In this document: piece by piece, positions 33,299 through 42,046 of the stretch
How positions within the stretch are numbered: the first letter of the stretch is position 1
Layout of the letters: each line of letters begins with the position of its first letter
From: Streptomyces hygroscopicus subsp. hygroscopicus
GTDB lineage: Bacteria > Actinomycetota > Actinomycetes > Streptomycetales > Streptomycetaceae
Reading direction: 5' to 3'
Assembly (NCBI RefSeq): GCF_001553455.1
Contig: NZ_BBOX01000083.1
Location: 1-57,372, forward strand
DNA: 57,372 nt
Translations under genes and position numbers: made by a program
Notes under the pieces: model-generated
What the model was told of the DNA's origin: nothing
What the model saw: only the letters and a program-made list of their open reading frames with translations
The model's database searches: none

Positions 33299-34219
33299 TC
33301 AGAAGGTCCTGTCACCGACGATTCCGGCGCGCTCCATCTTGCGGACGGCGGGCCAGTAGTCCTGGACGGCATAGTGCTGTGTGGAGCGGTTGTCCCAGAT
33401 CGCGAAGCTGTTGTTCCGCCAGCGCCAGCGCACCTGGTACTCGGGGACGGCCGCCTGGCTGACCAGGTAGTTCAGCAGATGGCTCGCCCCGGGGGCGTAG
33501 TCCTGGCCGAAGCGCACGTTCTCGGGCGTGTGGTAGTTCACCAGATGAGTGGTGAAGGCGTTGACGAAGAGGATCTTCTCGCCGGTCTCGGGGTGGGTAC
33601 GCACCACCGGGTGTTCCGGGTCCGGGTACTGGGCCTTCAGCTGGTGGCGCCGCTCCATCGGCATGCAGGCGCCGAAGGTCGCCTCGATGCTGTGCCGTGC
33701 GCGCAAGTCCGCGATCCGCGTCTTGATGTGTTCGGGCAGCCTGCGATACGCCTCGGCCATGTTGACCCAGATCGTGTCGCCGCCCACCTCGGGCCCCTCG
33801 ACGCAGCGCAGCACGGCTCCCATGGGCGGGCACTCCCGCCAGGTCGCGTCGCAGTGCAGTGCGTTCTCGTAGTGTTCCGGCTTGCTGTCCAGATCCTTGT
33901 AGATGCGGACCAGCCCGGGGTGGTCCGGGTCGCTGCCGAGCACCGGGTGGTCCTCCAGCGGGCCGAAGCGCGAGGCGAAGGCGACGTGCTCGGCGCGGGT
34001 GATGTCCTGGTCGCGCACGAACAGGACCTTGTGCCGCAGCAGAAGATTCTTGATCTCGGCGAACAGGTCGTCGTCGCGTGCCGCGTCGCCGAGGTTCACG
34101 CCGAAGAGTTCGGCGCCGATGGTGCAGGTCAGCGGCTCAGCGGTGAGGGAGGTACGCAGGACGCTCGGGCGCACCAGGGCAGGCGCGTGGTCTTTCCTCG
34201 GGCGGACGGTCTGGGGCAT
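33299..34219 (-). CDS. TauD/TfdA-family Fe(II)/2-oxoglutarate dioxygenase, 306 aa
   Basis: Predicted oxygenase coupling 2-oxoglutarate decarboxylation to hydroxylation of a small substrate, often followed by C-S, C-O or C-N release. The iron facial triad is His122 and Asp124 in ALHCDATW and a distal His in DNRSTQHYAVQDYW; 2-oxoglutarate would be held by a C-terminal Arg. N-terminal AELFGVNLGD is typical of TauD. The ATG at 34219, eight bases after AGGAG, is preferred over 34237. A second oxygenase of this superfamily sits in the divergent arm of the same regulon. Confidence 0.92.
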   Translation of the reverse strand: MPQTVRPRKDHAPALVRPSVLRTSLTAEPLTCTIGAELFGVNLGDAARDDDLFAEIKNLLLRHKVLFVRDQDITRAEHVAFASRFGPLEDHPVLGSDPDHPGLVRIYKDLDSKPEHYENALHCDATWRECPPMGAVLRCVEGPEVGGDTIWVNMAEAYRRLPEHIKTRIADLRARHSIEATFGACMPMERRHQLKAQYPDPEHPVVRTHPETGEKILFVNAFTTHLVNYHTPENVRFGQDYAPGASHLLNYLVSQAAVPEYQVRWRWRNNSFAIWDNRSTQHYAVQDYWPAVRKMERAGIVGDRTF

Positions 34220-34257
34220 GGCGCTCACTCCTGTCATGACTGAGGGGCACGGTGTGC

Positions 34258-35229
34258 TCAGAGGACGAAGACGGAGGATCCCGTCGTTCGTCCCGTCTCC
34301 ATCTCGCGGTGTGCCCGTACCGCGTCCTGGAGGGCGTAACGCTGGTTGATCTCGATCGTGATGCGGCCGGACGCGACATGTCCGAACAGCTCATCCGCCA
34401 GGGCGGCCCGTTCGGCGGGTTCGGCGATGTAGTCGGCCAGTGCGGGCCGGGTCACGAACAGCGAGCCGTGGACGGCCAGTTGCATGGCGTCGAGCGGCGG
34501 GACACCGGAGGCCGTGCCGAAGCACACCAGCAGGCCGCGGCGGCGCAGCGAGGCCATGGACCCGGCGACGGTGTCCTTGCCGATGCTGTCGAAGACCACC
34601 GGGACACCCTTGCCGCCGGTCAGCTCCCGCACCCGCTCGGCCACGTTCTCGCGGCGGTAGTAGATGATGTGGTCGCAGCCGTGGGCGCGGGCGATCTCGG
34701 CCTTCGCCTCGCTGGAGACCGTGCCGATCACGGTGATGCCGAGCAGTTTGGCCCACTGGGAGAAGATCAGGCCGACGCCGCCGGCCGCCGCGTGGAGCAG
34801 TACGGTGTCGCCGGCCCGCAGGGGATGGATCCGGCGCAGCAGGTAGGCCGAGGTGAGACCGCGCATGGTCATCGCCGCGGCGGTTTCGCAGCTGATCTCC
34901 TCCGGCAGCTTGATCAGCGAGTCCGCGGGCATGACCCGTTCCGTGCTGTACGCGCCCAGCGGGCTGCCGGTGTAGGTCACGCGTTCGCCCTCGGCGACAT
35001 GGGTCACGTCTTGGCCCACTGCCTCGATCACACCGGAAGCCTCCACGCCGAGCCCCGCGGGCAGCGGAGCCGGGTACAGGCCGGTACGGAAGTAGGTGTC
35101 GGCGAAGTTGAGTCCGACGGCGACGTGCCGGATCCGTACCTCGTCCGGGCCCGGGTCGCCGACGGTGACCTCTTCCCACCTCAGGACGTCCGGGCCACCG
35201 GTCTCGTGGAAACGAATGGCATGTGCCAC
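34258..35229 (-). CDS. Zinc-independent quinone oxidoreductase (MDR/QOR family), 323 aa
   Basis: NADPH-dependent medium-chain reductase. Seen: N-terminal GroES-like domain with VGLNFADTYFRTGLYP, cofactor loop LLHAAAGGVGLIFSQWAKLL, and FDSIGKDTV/GLLVCFGTASG typical of QOR proteins; zinc ligands of alcohol dehydrogenases are absent. GTG at 35229 is six bases after GGAG. It lies between BKACE and the dioxygenase and probably reduces an enone or ketone intermediate of the pathway. Confidence 0.93.
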   Translation of the reverse strand: MAHAIRFHETGGPDVLRWEEVTVGDPGPDEVRIRHVAVGLNFADTYFRTGLYPAPLPAGLGVEASGVIEAVGQDVTHVAEGERVTYTGSPLGAYSTERVMPADSLIKLPEEISCETAAAMTMRGLTSAYLLRRIHPLRAGDTVLLHAAAGGVGLIFSQWAKLLGITVIGTVSSEAKAEIARAHGCDHIIYYRRENVAERVRELTGGKGVPVVFDSIGKDTVAGSMASLRRRGLLVCFGTASGVPPLDAMQLAVHGSLFVTRPALADYIAEPAERAALADELFGHVASGRITIEINQRYALQDAVRAHREMETGRTTGSSVFVL

Positions 35230-35333
35230 AAGTTGCTCCGTTTGCTCAGGTACGAAGTGGCGGTCACGGGCCGGGGCGGAGTTGCCCGGGGCGGATGTCG
35301 TGCGGGTTCCGCGACCGCCGCTGACGGGTCGGG

Positions 35334-36392
35334 TCAGTTCTGGACGTCGCGCAGCATGGAGCCGCGCCGGCCGGGACGGCGGTTGGGCACCATGCCGAGG
35401 TGGGCCAGGGTCTCGTCGGTGTCCGCATACCACTCGCCGAGCTTGTAGATCTTCTTCGCCTCCTGTCCGGTGGCGATCTCCCGGCCGAGGGCGTTCGCGA
35501 TCTGGACCATCTGCTCGACCTGCGCCACGGACGAGATCCGCTCGCCCTTGTGCCGCCACAGGTTGTCCTCGTTGCCCACCCGCACATGCGTGCCCAACGC
35601 GATGCCGATGGCGTTCATCGGCGCCACCGCCCGCATGGATGCCTCGATGGTGAGGACGGCGCCGTCCGGGACGCGGCGGATGAACTCGATCAGGTCGGCC
35701 GGGTGCCGGCCGGTGAACCCGCCGCCGATGGCGACCAGATTGAGCACCAGCGGGCCGTGATAGACGCCCTTGCGGATCAGCCGCTCCACGGTCTCCAGCT
35801 GCGACAGGTTGGCGAGCTGGAAGTGCGGCTGGATGCCGCTCGCGCGGAGCCGCTTGAGGTGCTCGAGGTAGAACTCCGGTCCGGCCTCGACCACCATGTC
35901 CCGGTACGCCTTGTAGTACGCCGGCTTGGAGATCGAGGTGCCCTCGATGTCCTCGTCGTCGAAGAGCTCGACGATGTTCATCTGGTTGGTGTTGATCGCG
36001 ATCGTGACCTGGTCCGGGCGGGGGGTGATGTCCGCCAGCATGTGGCGGGTGTCGTAGCTGAGCCACTGGGCGTCGCCACCCTCGTCCTCGGGGGCGAAGG
36101 AGATCGACCCCCCGATCTGCAGGACCATGTCCGGCACGGCCTCGCGCAGCCGGGCCATCAGCTCGTTGAACATGGACATGCGCTTGGATCCGTGGCCGTC
36201 CAGCTCGCGCACGTGGATGTGCAGGACCGTGGCGCCGGCGTTGTAGCAGTCGACCGCCGCCTGCACGTGCTCGTCCATGGTGAGCGGGAGGTCGTCGGCG
36301 TCGCCGGGCAGCCACTCCGGCCCGTAGGGCGCGGCTTGGATGACCAGCTTCTCCTGGTTCTCCGGGTACAGGGAGTCGTCGAAGAAGTGCAC
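35334..36392 (-). CDS. BKACE-family beta-keto acid cleavage enzyme (DUF849), 352 aa
   Basis: Zinc TIM-barrel that cleaves a beta-keto acid with acetyl-CoA, giving acetoacetyl-CoA and a shortened product. Family signatures: GATVLHIHVRELDGHGSKR (metal His-x-His), LQIGGSISFAPEDEG, LVLNLVAIGGGFTGRHP and AIGIALGTHVRVGNEDNLW, followed by KGERISSVAQVEQ. BKACE specificities vary (3-keto-5-aminohexanoate, dehydrocarnitine, others), and residues alone do not settle it here. GTG at 36392 is seven bases after AAAGGAG. It is the first gene of the minus-strand operon behind AraC box 1. Confidence 0.93.
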   Translation of the reverse strand: MHFFDDSLYPENQEKLVIQAAPYGPEWLPGDADDLPLTMDEHVQAAVDCYNAGATVLHIHVRELDGHGSKRMSMFNELMARLREAVPDMVLQIGGSISFAPEDEGGDAQWLSYDTRHMLADITPRPDQVTIAINTNQMNIVELFDDEDIEGTSISKPAYYKAYRDMVVEAGPEFYLEHLKRLRASGIQPHFQLANLSQLETVERLIRKGVYHGPLVLNLVAIGGGFTGRHPADLIEFIRRVPDGAVLTIEASMRAVAPMNAIGIALGTHVRVGNEDNLWRHKGERISSVAQVEQMVQIANALGREIATGQEAKKIYKLGEWYADTDETLAHLGMVPNRRPGRRGSMLRDVQN

Positions 36393-36634
36393 GGTCCATC
36401 TCCTTTGAGGACGGGGCTTCACTCGCCGTACGCGTCGCCCGCGGTACGCGGACCGAGGGGCTCGGCGAGGAGCTGAGTGAGATTGCAGACGGTTTCCCGG
36501 GCTCACCACGTGGCTCGGACGCGACCGGTGGGTCCCGGCCGGGGACCTGCGGTGCGGGCAGGGCTCTGCTCGCCCTTGTGGGGCGGACAGTGTCCCTTGC
36601 GGTAATGCCACGTTAAGGGCCGGTTACCTGAAAT

Positions 36635-36663
36635 GCTTGACCGTGCGTGACGTCTGACTTATC
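36635..36663 (-). promoter_or_regulatory. 29-bp AraC-regulator box 1 (BKACE operon side)
   Basis: Read on the minus strand: GATAAGTCAGACGTCACGC, four variable bases, then TCAAGC. TTAACG follows 18 bases after the box as a probable -10. Box 2 has the same sequence and geometry before the divergent operon. Confidence 0.75.
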
Positions 36664-36692
36664 ACCTGGGGACTCGTCCCCCGGTTCGCGCC

Positions 36693-36712
36693 GCCGGACT
36701 CAGCAGTCCGGC
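36693..36712 (-). terminator. Hairpin terminator after the AraC-type gene
   Basis: GCCGGACT (36693-36700) pairs with AGTCCGGC (36705-36712) around a four-base loop, 50 bases past the regulator stop. Confidence 0.55.
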
Positions 36713-36761
36713 CGGGACCGCGTGCGCGACGGCGTTCCGGGGAGCGGCTGACCGCAGGCGG

Positions 36762-37784
36762 TCATTCCCGGTCGGAGGGCTGCTGACGGGTCCTGCGGCG
36801 GCGCCACTCCCGGGGGCTGCAGCCGAACCGCCCGCTGAACCAGCGCGAGAAGGCGCTGGGGACGGAGAATCCCAGTAACCGGGAGATCTCCGTCAACGAG
36901 CGCCCCGGGTTCGCCACCAGCTGCTCGGCGAGCTGGGTACGCGTCGCGTCGAGCAGGGAGGAGAAGGTCTCACCCGAGGCCGACAGGTGCCGGTGGACGG
37001 TCCGCCGGTCGACGCCGAGGCTGGTGGCGACCTGCTCGATCGAACAGCGTCCGGTCGGCAGCAGGACCTCGATCAGCTCGCGCACCCGGTCCCGCACGGT
37101 CGTGTCCCTCGAGACGGCGATGGACTCGAAATACTGCCGTGCGTAGGTGCGCAGCAGCGGATCGGACATGGGGTTGGGAACGTCGAGGTCGCTCGCGTAG
37201 AGGACGATCCCGTTGAACTCGCGGTCGAATTCCACGACGGGCCCGAAGAGGCGCCGGTGGGTTCCGGTGTCCGCGGGAGCGCTGTGCGTGAAACACACGG
37301 ACACCGCCTGCCACCGGCCACCGAGGAAGGTGCGGAGGACCTGGTGGAAGGCGCCCACGGCCAGCTCCACGGCCTGGCGGGCCGCCATCGCCTCCCCCAG
37401 ATCCAGGCTCACCTTCAGGTGGGCCAGGCCATGCGCCTCGGAAAGCCGGCTGCGGAGCACCTCGTTGTACAGGTACTCATGGCGGGCCAGGAGCTCCAGT
37501 GCGCTGCGGGCGTCGGGCTCCTCGCGGATGACCATGCTGATACGGCCGAGGTTGGAGAAGCGGCGGCGCTCGGCGAGGAGCAGCCCGAAGTCCCCACGGT
37601 GTGAAACCGCCGCCGAGAGCTCGAGCAACTGGACCACGGCCACGCCGGAGATCCATCTGTCCTGGACCGCGAGGCCGACGGGGTCCAGGCCCACTCGCTT
37701 CATCAGGGACCGCGGGTCGATGCCCAGCGACTGGCTCACCTCGACGTAACCGTTCAGCGCTGCGTTGCGGACAAGGGGTTTCAT
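36762..37784 (-). CDS. AraC-family transcriptional activator, 340 aa
   Basis: An N-terminal arabinose-binding-like effector domain of the OruR/MmsR type (GYVEVSQSLGIDPRSLMKRV ... REEPDARSALELLARHEYLYNE) is followed by a C-terminal double HTH: VATSLGVDRRTVHRHLSASG and LTEISRLLGFSVPSAFSRWF plus GCSPREWRRRR. ATG at 37784 is eight bases after GGAG; a TTG further upstream is unlikely. The gene sits between two operons that both begin with the same 29-bp box, so it almost certainly activates both. The inducer is probably the substrate or first intermediate of that pathway. Confidence 0.93.
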   Translation of the reverse strand: MKPLVRNAALNGYVEVSQSLGIDPRSLMKRVGLDPVGLAVQDRWISGVAVVQLLELSAAVSHRGDFGLLLAERRRFSNLGRISMVIREEPDARSALELLARHEYLYNEVLRSRLSEAHGLAHLKVSLDLGEAMAARQAVELAVGAFHQVLRTFLGGRWQAVSVCFTHSAPADTGTHRRLFGPVVEFDREFNGIVLYASDLDVPNPMSDPLLRTYARQYFESIAVSRDTTVRDRVRELIEVLLPTGRCSIEQVATSLGVDRRTVHRHLSASGETFSSLLDATRTQLAEQLVANPGRSLTEISRLLGFSVPSAFSRWFSGRFGCSPREWRRRRTRQQPSDRE

Positions 37785-37813
37785 CTGCGCGCTCCAGGGC
37801 TCTGTCCCCAATA

Positions 37814-37842
37814 GATAAGTCAGATGTCACGCCAGATCAAGC
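37814..37842 (+). promoter_or_regulatory. 29-bp AraC-regulator box 2 (dioxygenase/acyl-CoA ligase side)
   Basis: GATAAGTCAGATGTCACGC, four variable bases, then TCAAGC; 24 of 25 conserved positions equal box 1. TAGCGT (37862-37867), 19 bases after the box, is the probable -10. The box lies 30 bases upstream of the araC-type start, so it could also mediate autoregulation. Confidence 0.75.
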
Positions 37843-37937
37843 GGTGTGCCGGGGCATGACCTAGCGTTGCACCACCGCGATGGAGCTCGCGGCCCGGATC
37901 CAGGTCCCGGCCGACCGGACATTCGACGGAGAACACC

Positions 37938-39062
37938 ATGCCAAACGGTCCGAGCGTTGACCAGCATGAGAAAGCGGCAGGGAATCCCGGTGCGCAGCAA
38001 CGGCTTCGGGTGGCCGCCACGACGAGCGTGACCACGGTGCTGCGCCGGCCCTGCACCGGACCTGCCGTGTGGCAGGGCCCGAGCCTGGCGGACTCCGAGG
38101 AGTGGGTGCTGCGGCTCTCACCGGCGCAGATCGGTGAGCTCGACGCGGCCCTGCGCACCGTGCGTGAGCGAAGTCTTCCGCTGCTGAGGGTGAACGCCGG
38201 CGATTTTCCGCTGCCCACGCTGGGCGGCGAGCTGGAACGCATCGCCGACGTACTGGAGAACGGACGCGGCTTCGTCCTCGTCAAAGGCATTCCGGTCCAG
38301 CGGTACAGCGAAGCGGCTGTCTCCACCATTTTCTGGGGCCTGGGCCGGCACCTCGGTATTCCGGTGTCGCAGAACGCGGCGGGCCATCTGCTCGGCCACG
38401 TCCGGGACACCGGCCGCACCATGACCGATCCCGCGACGCGCGGCTATCAGACCAGGGCGAGGCTGCCGTTCCACACCGACGGGTCCGATGTCCTCGGACT
38501 GTTGTGCCTGCGAGCGGCCCGCTCCGGGGCACGCCTCACCGTCGTCAGCTCGGCGGCGGTGTACAACGCCGTACTGGCGCGGAGGCCGGAGCTGGTCGAG
38601 CGCCTGTACCGGACCCATTTCCTCGACCGCCGGGAGGAGCAGGCCCCCGGTGAGCAGCCGTACTGGGCAGTTCCGCTCGCGTGCTGGCACGGGGGCAGGC
38701 TCAGCATCCGCTACAACCGCTGCTACCTGGAGTCCGTACAGCGCTTTGCCGACGTTCCCCGCCTGGAACCGGCGGACGTGGAGCTGTTCGATCTGATCGA
38801 CGAACTGGCGGGTTCCCCGGAGTTCCGGCTCGACCTCGACTTCGGGGCCGGCGACCTGCTGCTGCTCAACAACCACGCCGTTCTGCACTCCCGCACCGCG
38901 TACGAGGACTTCGCCGAGCCCGAGCGGCAGCGGCACGTGCTGCGCCTGTGGCTGGCACTGCGCCATGGACGACAGCTGCCGCCGTCCTTCTGGGGAAACG
39001 CGCGCAGCAGCGGCGGTACCGGCCGCGGCGGGATCACCCCCCGCGATGTGATCGCGACGTAG
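37938..39062 (+). CDS. Second TauD/TfdA-superfamily Fe(II)/2-oxoglutarate oxygenase, 374 aa
   Basis: The oxygenase core starts near residue 105 (LENGRGFVLVKGIPVQRY). The iron site is His179-x-Asp181 in LPFHTDGSD, with a distal His in LLLNNHAVLHSRTAYED and the 2-oxoglutarate Arg in RQRHVLRLWLAL. This is a different branch from the TauD at 33299-34219. The ATG at 37938 has GGAG five to six bases upstream. It is the first gene behind AraC box 2 and is followed after 71 bases by an acyl-CoA ligase. The substrate is unknown; a carboxylate hydroxylated before CoA activation is one possibility. Confidence 0.9.
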   Translation: MPNGPSVDQHEKAAGNPGAQQRLRVAATTSVTTVLRRPCTGPAVWQGPSLADSEEWVLRLSPAQIGELDAALRTVRERSLPLLRVNAGDFPLPTLGGELERIADVLENGRGFVLVKGIPVQRYSEAAVSTIFWGLGRHLGIPVSQNAAGHLLGHVRDTGRTMTDPATRGYQTRARLPFHTDGSDVLGLLCLRAARSGARLTVVSSAAVYNAVLARRPELVERLYRTHFLDRREEQAPGEQPYWAVPLACWHGGRLSIRYNRCYLESVQRFADVPRLEPADVELFDLIDELAGSPEFRLDLDFGAGDLLLLNNHAVLHSRTAYEDFAEPERQRHVLRLWLALRHGRQLPPSFWGNARSSGGTGRGGITPRDVIAT

Positions 39063-39133
39063 AAGTCCGCGCGCCCCGGCGGCTCTCGCCGCCTTCGCCG
39101 ACCCTCACCGACCCGCACCCAAGGGGAGACCGA

Positions 39134-40645
39134 ATGAACAATCTGGCCACGCTCCTGGCGGAGTCGGCCTGGGCCGAGCGCGACCGGGTGGCCGTTCGCC
39201 AGGACGATCTGGCCCTCACCTACGCCCAGCTGAACGACACCAGCGCCCGGGTCGCCACGCTGCTGCGGGCCAGGGGTGTCCGGCCGGGTGACCGCGTGGC
39301 CTTGGTCATGCCCAACGTCATCCACTTTCCGGTCATGTACTACGGCATTCTGCGCGCAGGCGGCGTCGTCGTACCGCTGAATCCGCTGTTGAAGGCCCGT
39401 GAAACGGCGCTCGCACTGCGGGACTCCGGATCCCGGATCGCGCTGGCGGGGCCGCCGTTCGCGGACGAGGTGGTCGCCGCGGCGGCAGCGGCCGGGGCCG
39501 AATGCCTGGTGATGACCTCGGCGTCTTTCGGCTCCCTGGTGCGGGCCGCCGACCCCATGCCACGGATCGTCGAGCGGGCGGAGGACGACACGGCCGTGAT
39601 CCTGTACACCTCCGGCACGACGGGGAGTCCGAAGGGCGCCGAGCTGACCCACCGCAACCTGATGACCAACGCGGCCACCGCGGCCGAGACATTGCTCCAC
39701 ATCGGGCCGGACGACGTCCTGTTCGGGGGCCTGCCGCTGTTCCACGCCTTCGGACAGACGTGTGCTCTCAACACGGCGGTCTCCGCCGGGGCGAGTCTGA
39801 CCCTGCTGCCGCGGTTCGAGGCGGTCAAAGCGCTGGAGATCATGCACCGGGACAGGGTCACCGTCTTCCTCGGCGTCCCCACGATGTACACGGCCCTGCT
39901 GCACGCCGGGCTCCCCGACGGATTCGATCTCTCCCGGCTGAACCTGGCCGTTTCAGGCGGAGCTTCCTTGCCGGTCGAGGTGCTCCATCGCTTCGAACGG
40001 GAATTCGGTGTGACCGTGCTCGAGGGCTACGGACTCTCGGAGACCTCCCCGGTCGCCGCCTTCAACCCTCCGGACCGGCCGCGCAAGGCCGGCTCGATCG
40101 GTCTGCCCGTCCGCGGGGTCGAACTTCGGCTCGTCGCCGACGACGGCACCCCGGTGGGACCGGGTGAGGTCGGCGAAATCGCGATCCGCGGCGAGAACGT
40201 CATGAAGGGCTACTGGAACCGTCCGGAGGCGACCGCGGAGGCCATCCGGGACGGATGGTTTCACAGCGGCGATCTCGCCCGTGCCGACGAGGACGGCTAC
40301 TACTTCATCGTCGACCGGAAGAAGGACCTCATCATCCGTGGCGGGTACAACGTCTATCCACGGGAGATCGAGGAGGTGCTCTACGAACACCCCGCCGTCG
40401 CCGAGGCCGCTGTCGTGGGCGTCCCGCACGAGGTCCACGGGGAGGAGGTGGCCGCCGTGGTGACGCTCCGGGACGGTGCGCGGACCACACCCGAGCAGAT
40501 AGGCGAGTACGTCAGACAGCGGGTTGCCGCCTACAAGTATCCGCGGATCGTCATCTTCACCGATGCGCTCCCCAAGGGGGCAACGGGCAAGATCCTCAAG
40601 CGGGAGATCGTCGTCGAGCCGCGCCACGGCCGGCGCGGCCGGTAG
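39134..40645 (+). CDS. Acyl-CoA synthetase (ANL superfamily, long-chain fatty-acid/aryl CoA ligase type), 503 aa
   Basis: ATP-dependent formation of an acyl-CoA. ANL motifs are complete: P-loop YTSGTTGSPKGAELTHRN, GYGLSETSPVAAFNP, GWFHSGDLARADEDGYYF, hinge DRKKDLIIRGGYNVYPREIE and the catalytic lysine in PKGATGKILKRE. The ATG at 39134 follows AAGGGGAG. It is the last gene of the AraC-controlled plus-strand operon and would activate the carboxylic acid made by the oxygenases. Chain length or aromatic preference cannot be read from motifs. Confidence 0.93.
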   Translation: MNNLATLLAESAWAERDRVAVRQDDLALTYAQLNDTSARVATLLRARGVRPGDRVALVMPNVIHFPVMYYGILRAGGVVVPLNPLLKARETALALRDSGSRIALAGPPFADEVVAAAAAAGAECLVMTSASFGSLVRAADPMPRIVERAEDDTAVILYTSGTTGSPKGAELTHRNLMTNAATAAETLLHIGPDDVLFGGLPLFHAFGQTCALNTAVSAGASLTLLPRFEAVKALEIMHRDRVTVFLGVPTMYTALLHAGLPDGFDLSRLNLAVSGGASLPVEVLHRFEREFGVTVLEGYGLSETSPVAAFNPPDRPRKAGSIGLPVRGVELRLVADDGTPVGPGEVGEIAIRGENVMKGYWNRPEATAEAIRDGWFHSGDLARADEDGYYFIVDRKKDLIIRGGYNVYPREIEEVLYEHPAVAEAAVVGVPHEVHGEEVAAVVTLRDGARTTPEQIGEYVRQRVAAYKYPRIVIFTDALPKGATGKILKREIVVEPRHGRRGR

Positions 40646-40804
40646 TGACATCCCGACAGCGGGGGACCGGTGCCGGCCGAGGAGGCCATCCACATGTCGA
40701 CCCCCGGCGGCCACGGCCCGCGCACGTCCGCGGCGTCCGACACCGCCGTGGGGCCGGTTCCGGCCGTGCGCCCTTTCGCCTTTCGGCCACACCTACGTAA
40801 GATC

Positions 40805-40960
40805 GGTCGGTCATCACCGCGACGGGAGACAGGAAGCCGGTGCGATTCCGGCACGGTCCCGCCACTGTGACCGGGGAGTGCAACCCTTCGACACGCCACT
40901 GCGCGCCGCGCGGGAAGGCCGGGGGAACGTCGATCCGGGAGTCAGGACACTGGCCTGTCG
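40805..40960 (+). promoter_or_regulatory. Cobalamin (AdoCbl-type) riboswitch
   Basis: The B12-box region is explicit: AGCCGGTGCGATTCCGGC, then GGTCCCGCCACTGTGACC, and near the 3' end GGGAGTCAGGACACTGGCC. The element lies 43 bases before the importer gene. Two mutually exclusive pairings follow it: GAGGAG (40973-40978) or the ribosome site GGAGG (40992-40996) can each pair with CTCC (40985-40988), suggesting translational control. TAAGAT at 40797-40802 may be the promoter -10. Confidence 0.92.
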
Positions 40961-41002
40961 CGGGCCCGTTCCGAGGAGCGCGGACTCCCCAGGAGGCTCT
41001 AC

Positions 41003-42046
41003 GTGTACAACCGCATACCCCGTCCTGTTCCCTCTCCCCCGGCCGGCTCCCGCCGCCGCGCCCCGCGCGTCGCGGCCGTCGCCGCCGCCTTGTCCGCGAC
41101 CCTGCTGACCGGCTGCGCCGGGGGCAAGGACGTTGCGGACAAGCCGGCGAACGCGACGTCAGCGCTCAAGGGCTTCCCGGTCACCATCGACAACTGCGGC
41201 ACCCGCACGACGTACGAGAAGCCGCCCGAGCGGGCGGTCACCATCCACCAGCACCCCGCCGAAGTCATGCTGGCCCTCGGCCTGAAGGACCGCATGGTGG
41301 GCACCGCCTTCCGCGACTCGGCCGTTCTGGCGCGCTACCGGAACGATTTCAAGGCCATCCCCGAGCTGGCGAAGAAGGAACCGTCCTTCGAGACCGTCCT
41401 CAACGCCGAGCCGGACTTCGTCTACGGCGGCTACGGCAGCGCGTTCGCCGAGAAGGCGGGCCGCTCCCGCACGGCGTTCGCGGACGCCGGCATCGACACG
41501 TACCTGAACCGCGAGTACTGCGGCAAGAAGCGGGTGTCGATGAAGGACACCTACGACGAGATCCGCACCATCGGCACGATCTTCGGAGTGCGGGAGCGCG
41601 CCGACGAACTGGTCGGTGACCTTCAGCGGCGCGTCGAGCGGACCGCCCGGGCGGTGCGGGGCACACCGGCCGTACCGGTGTTCGTGTACGACAGCGGGGA
41701 GAAGGCGGCGTTCACCGCGGGCGGCAAGGGCCTGGGCACCGAGATCATCCGACTGGCCGGCGGACGGAACGTGTTCGACGACCTCGACAAGGTGTTCGGT
41801 GACGTGTCGTGGGAACAGGTCGTGGCCCGCAAACCCGAGGTCATCGCGATCTACGACTACGCGGGCGCCGGGAGCGTCGAGCGGAAGAAGCAGTTCCTGC
41901 TCGCGCAGCCCGCGCTCGCCGACGTCCCCGCCGTGAAGAACAGGCGGTTCGTCGTGCTTCCGCTGACCGCCACGGTGGTCGGCGTCCGACCGCCGTACGC
42001 GGTCCAGGACCTGGCGCGTGCGCTGCACCCCGAGAAGTTCCGGTGA
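41003..42046 (+). CDS. btuF: ABC-importer substrate-binding lipoprotein (BtuF-like), 347 aa
   Basis: A basic N terminus and hydrophobic stretch end in the lipobox LLTGCAG, so the mature protein is lipid-anchored outside the membrane. The rest is a class III binding protein (PF01497): PPERAVTIHQHPAEVMLALG, EPDFVYGGYGSAF, VPVFVYDSGEKAAFTAGGKG, LAGGRNVFDDLDKVFGDVSW. GTG at 41003 is six bases after AGGAGG, which the riboswitch can mask. The family serves cobalamin and siderophores; the upstream riboswitch favours cobalamin or another corrinoid. Confidence 0.9.
   Translation: MYNRIPRPVPSPPAGSRRRAPRVAAVAAALSATLLTGCAGGKDVADKPANATSALKGFPVTIDNCGTRTTYEKPPERAVTIHQHPAEVMLALGLKDRMVGTAFRDSAVLARYRNDFKAIPELAKKEPSFETVLNAEPDFVYGGYGSAFAEKAGRSRTAFADAGIDTYLNREYCGKKRVSMKDTYDEIRTIGTIFGVRERADELVGDLQRRVERTARAVRGTPAVPVFVYDSGEKAAFTAGGKGLGTEIIRLAGGRNVFDDLDKVFGDVSWEQVVARKPEVIAIYDYAGAGSVERKKQFLLAQPALADVPAVKNRRFVVLPLTATVVGVRPPYAVQDLARALHPEKFR

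Larger units (their letters stand above)
36393..36761. other. Control region between BKACE and AraC genes
   Basis: This 369-base gap holds the AraC box 1 with its probable -10 (TTAACG read on the minus strand, 36611-36616), a roughly 220-base untranslated leader before the BKACE start, and the terminator of the araC-type gene at 36693-36712. No extra gene is visible. Confidence 0.6.

Noticed and set aside
34258..36399. A single long minus-strand frame spanning the BKACE and quinone-oxidoreductase region
   Set aside because: The BKACE protein is encoded in another frame with all its motifs; only 34258-35229 of this frame is family-like and it has its own ribosome site.
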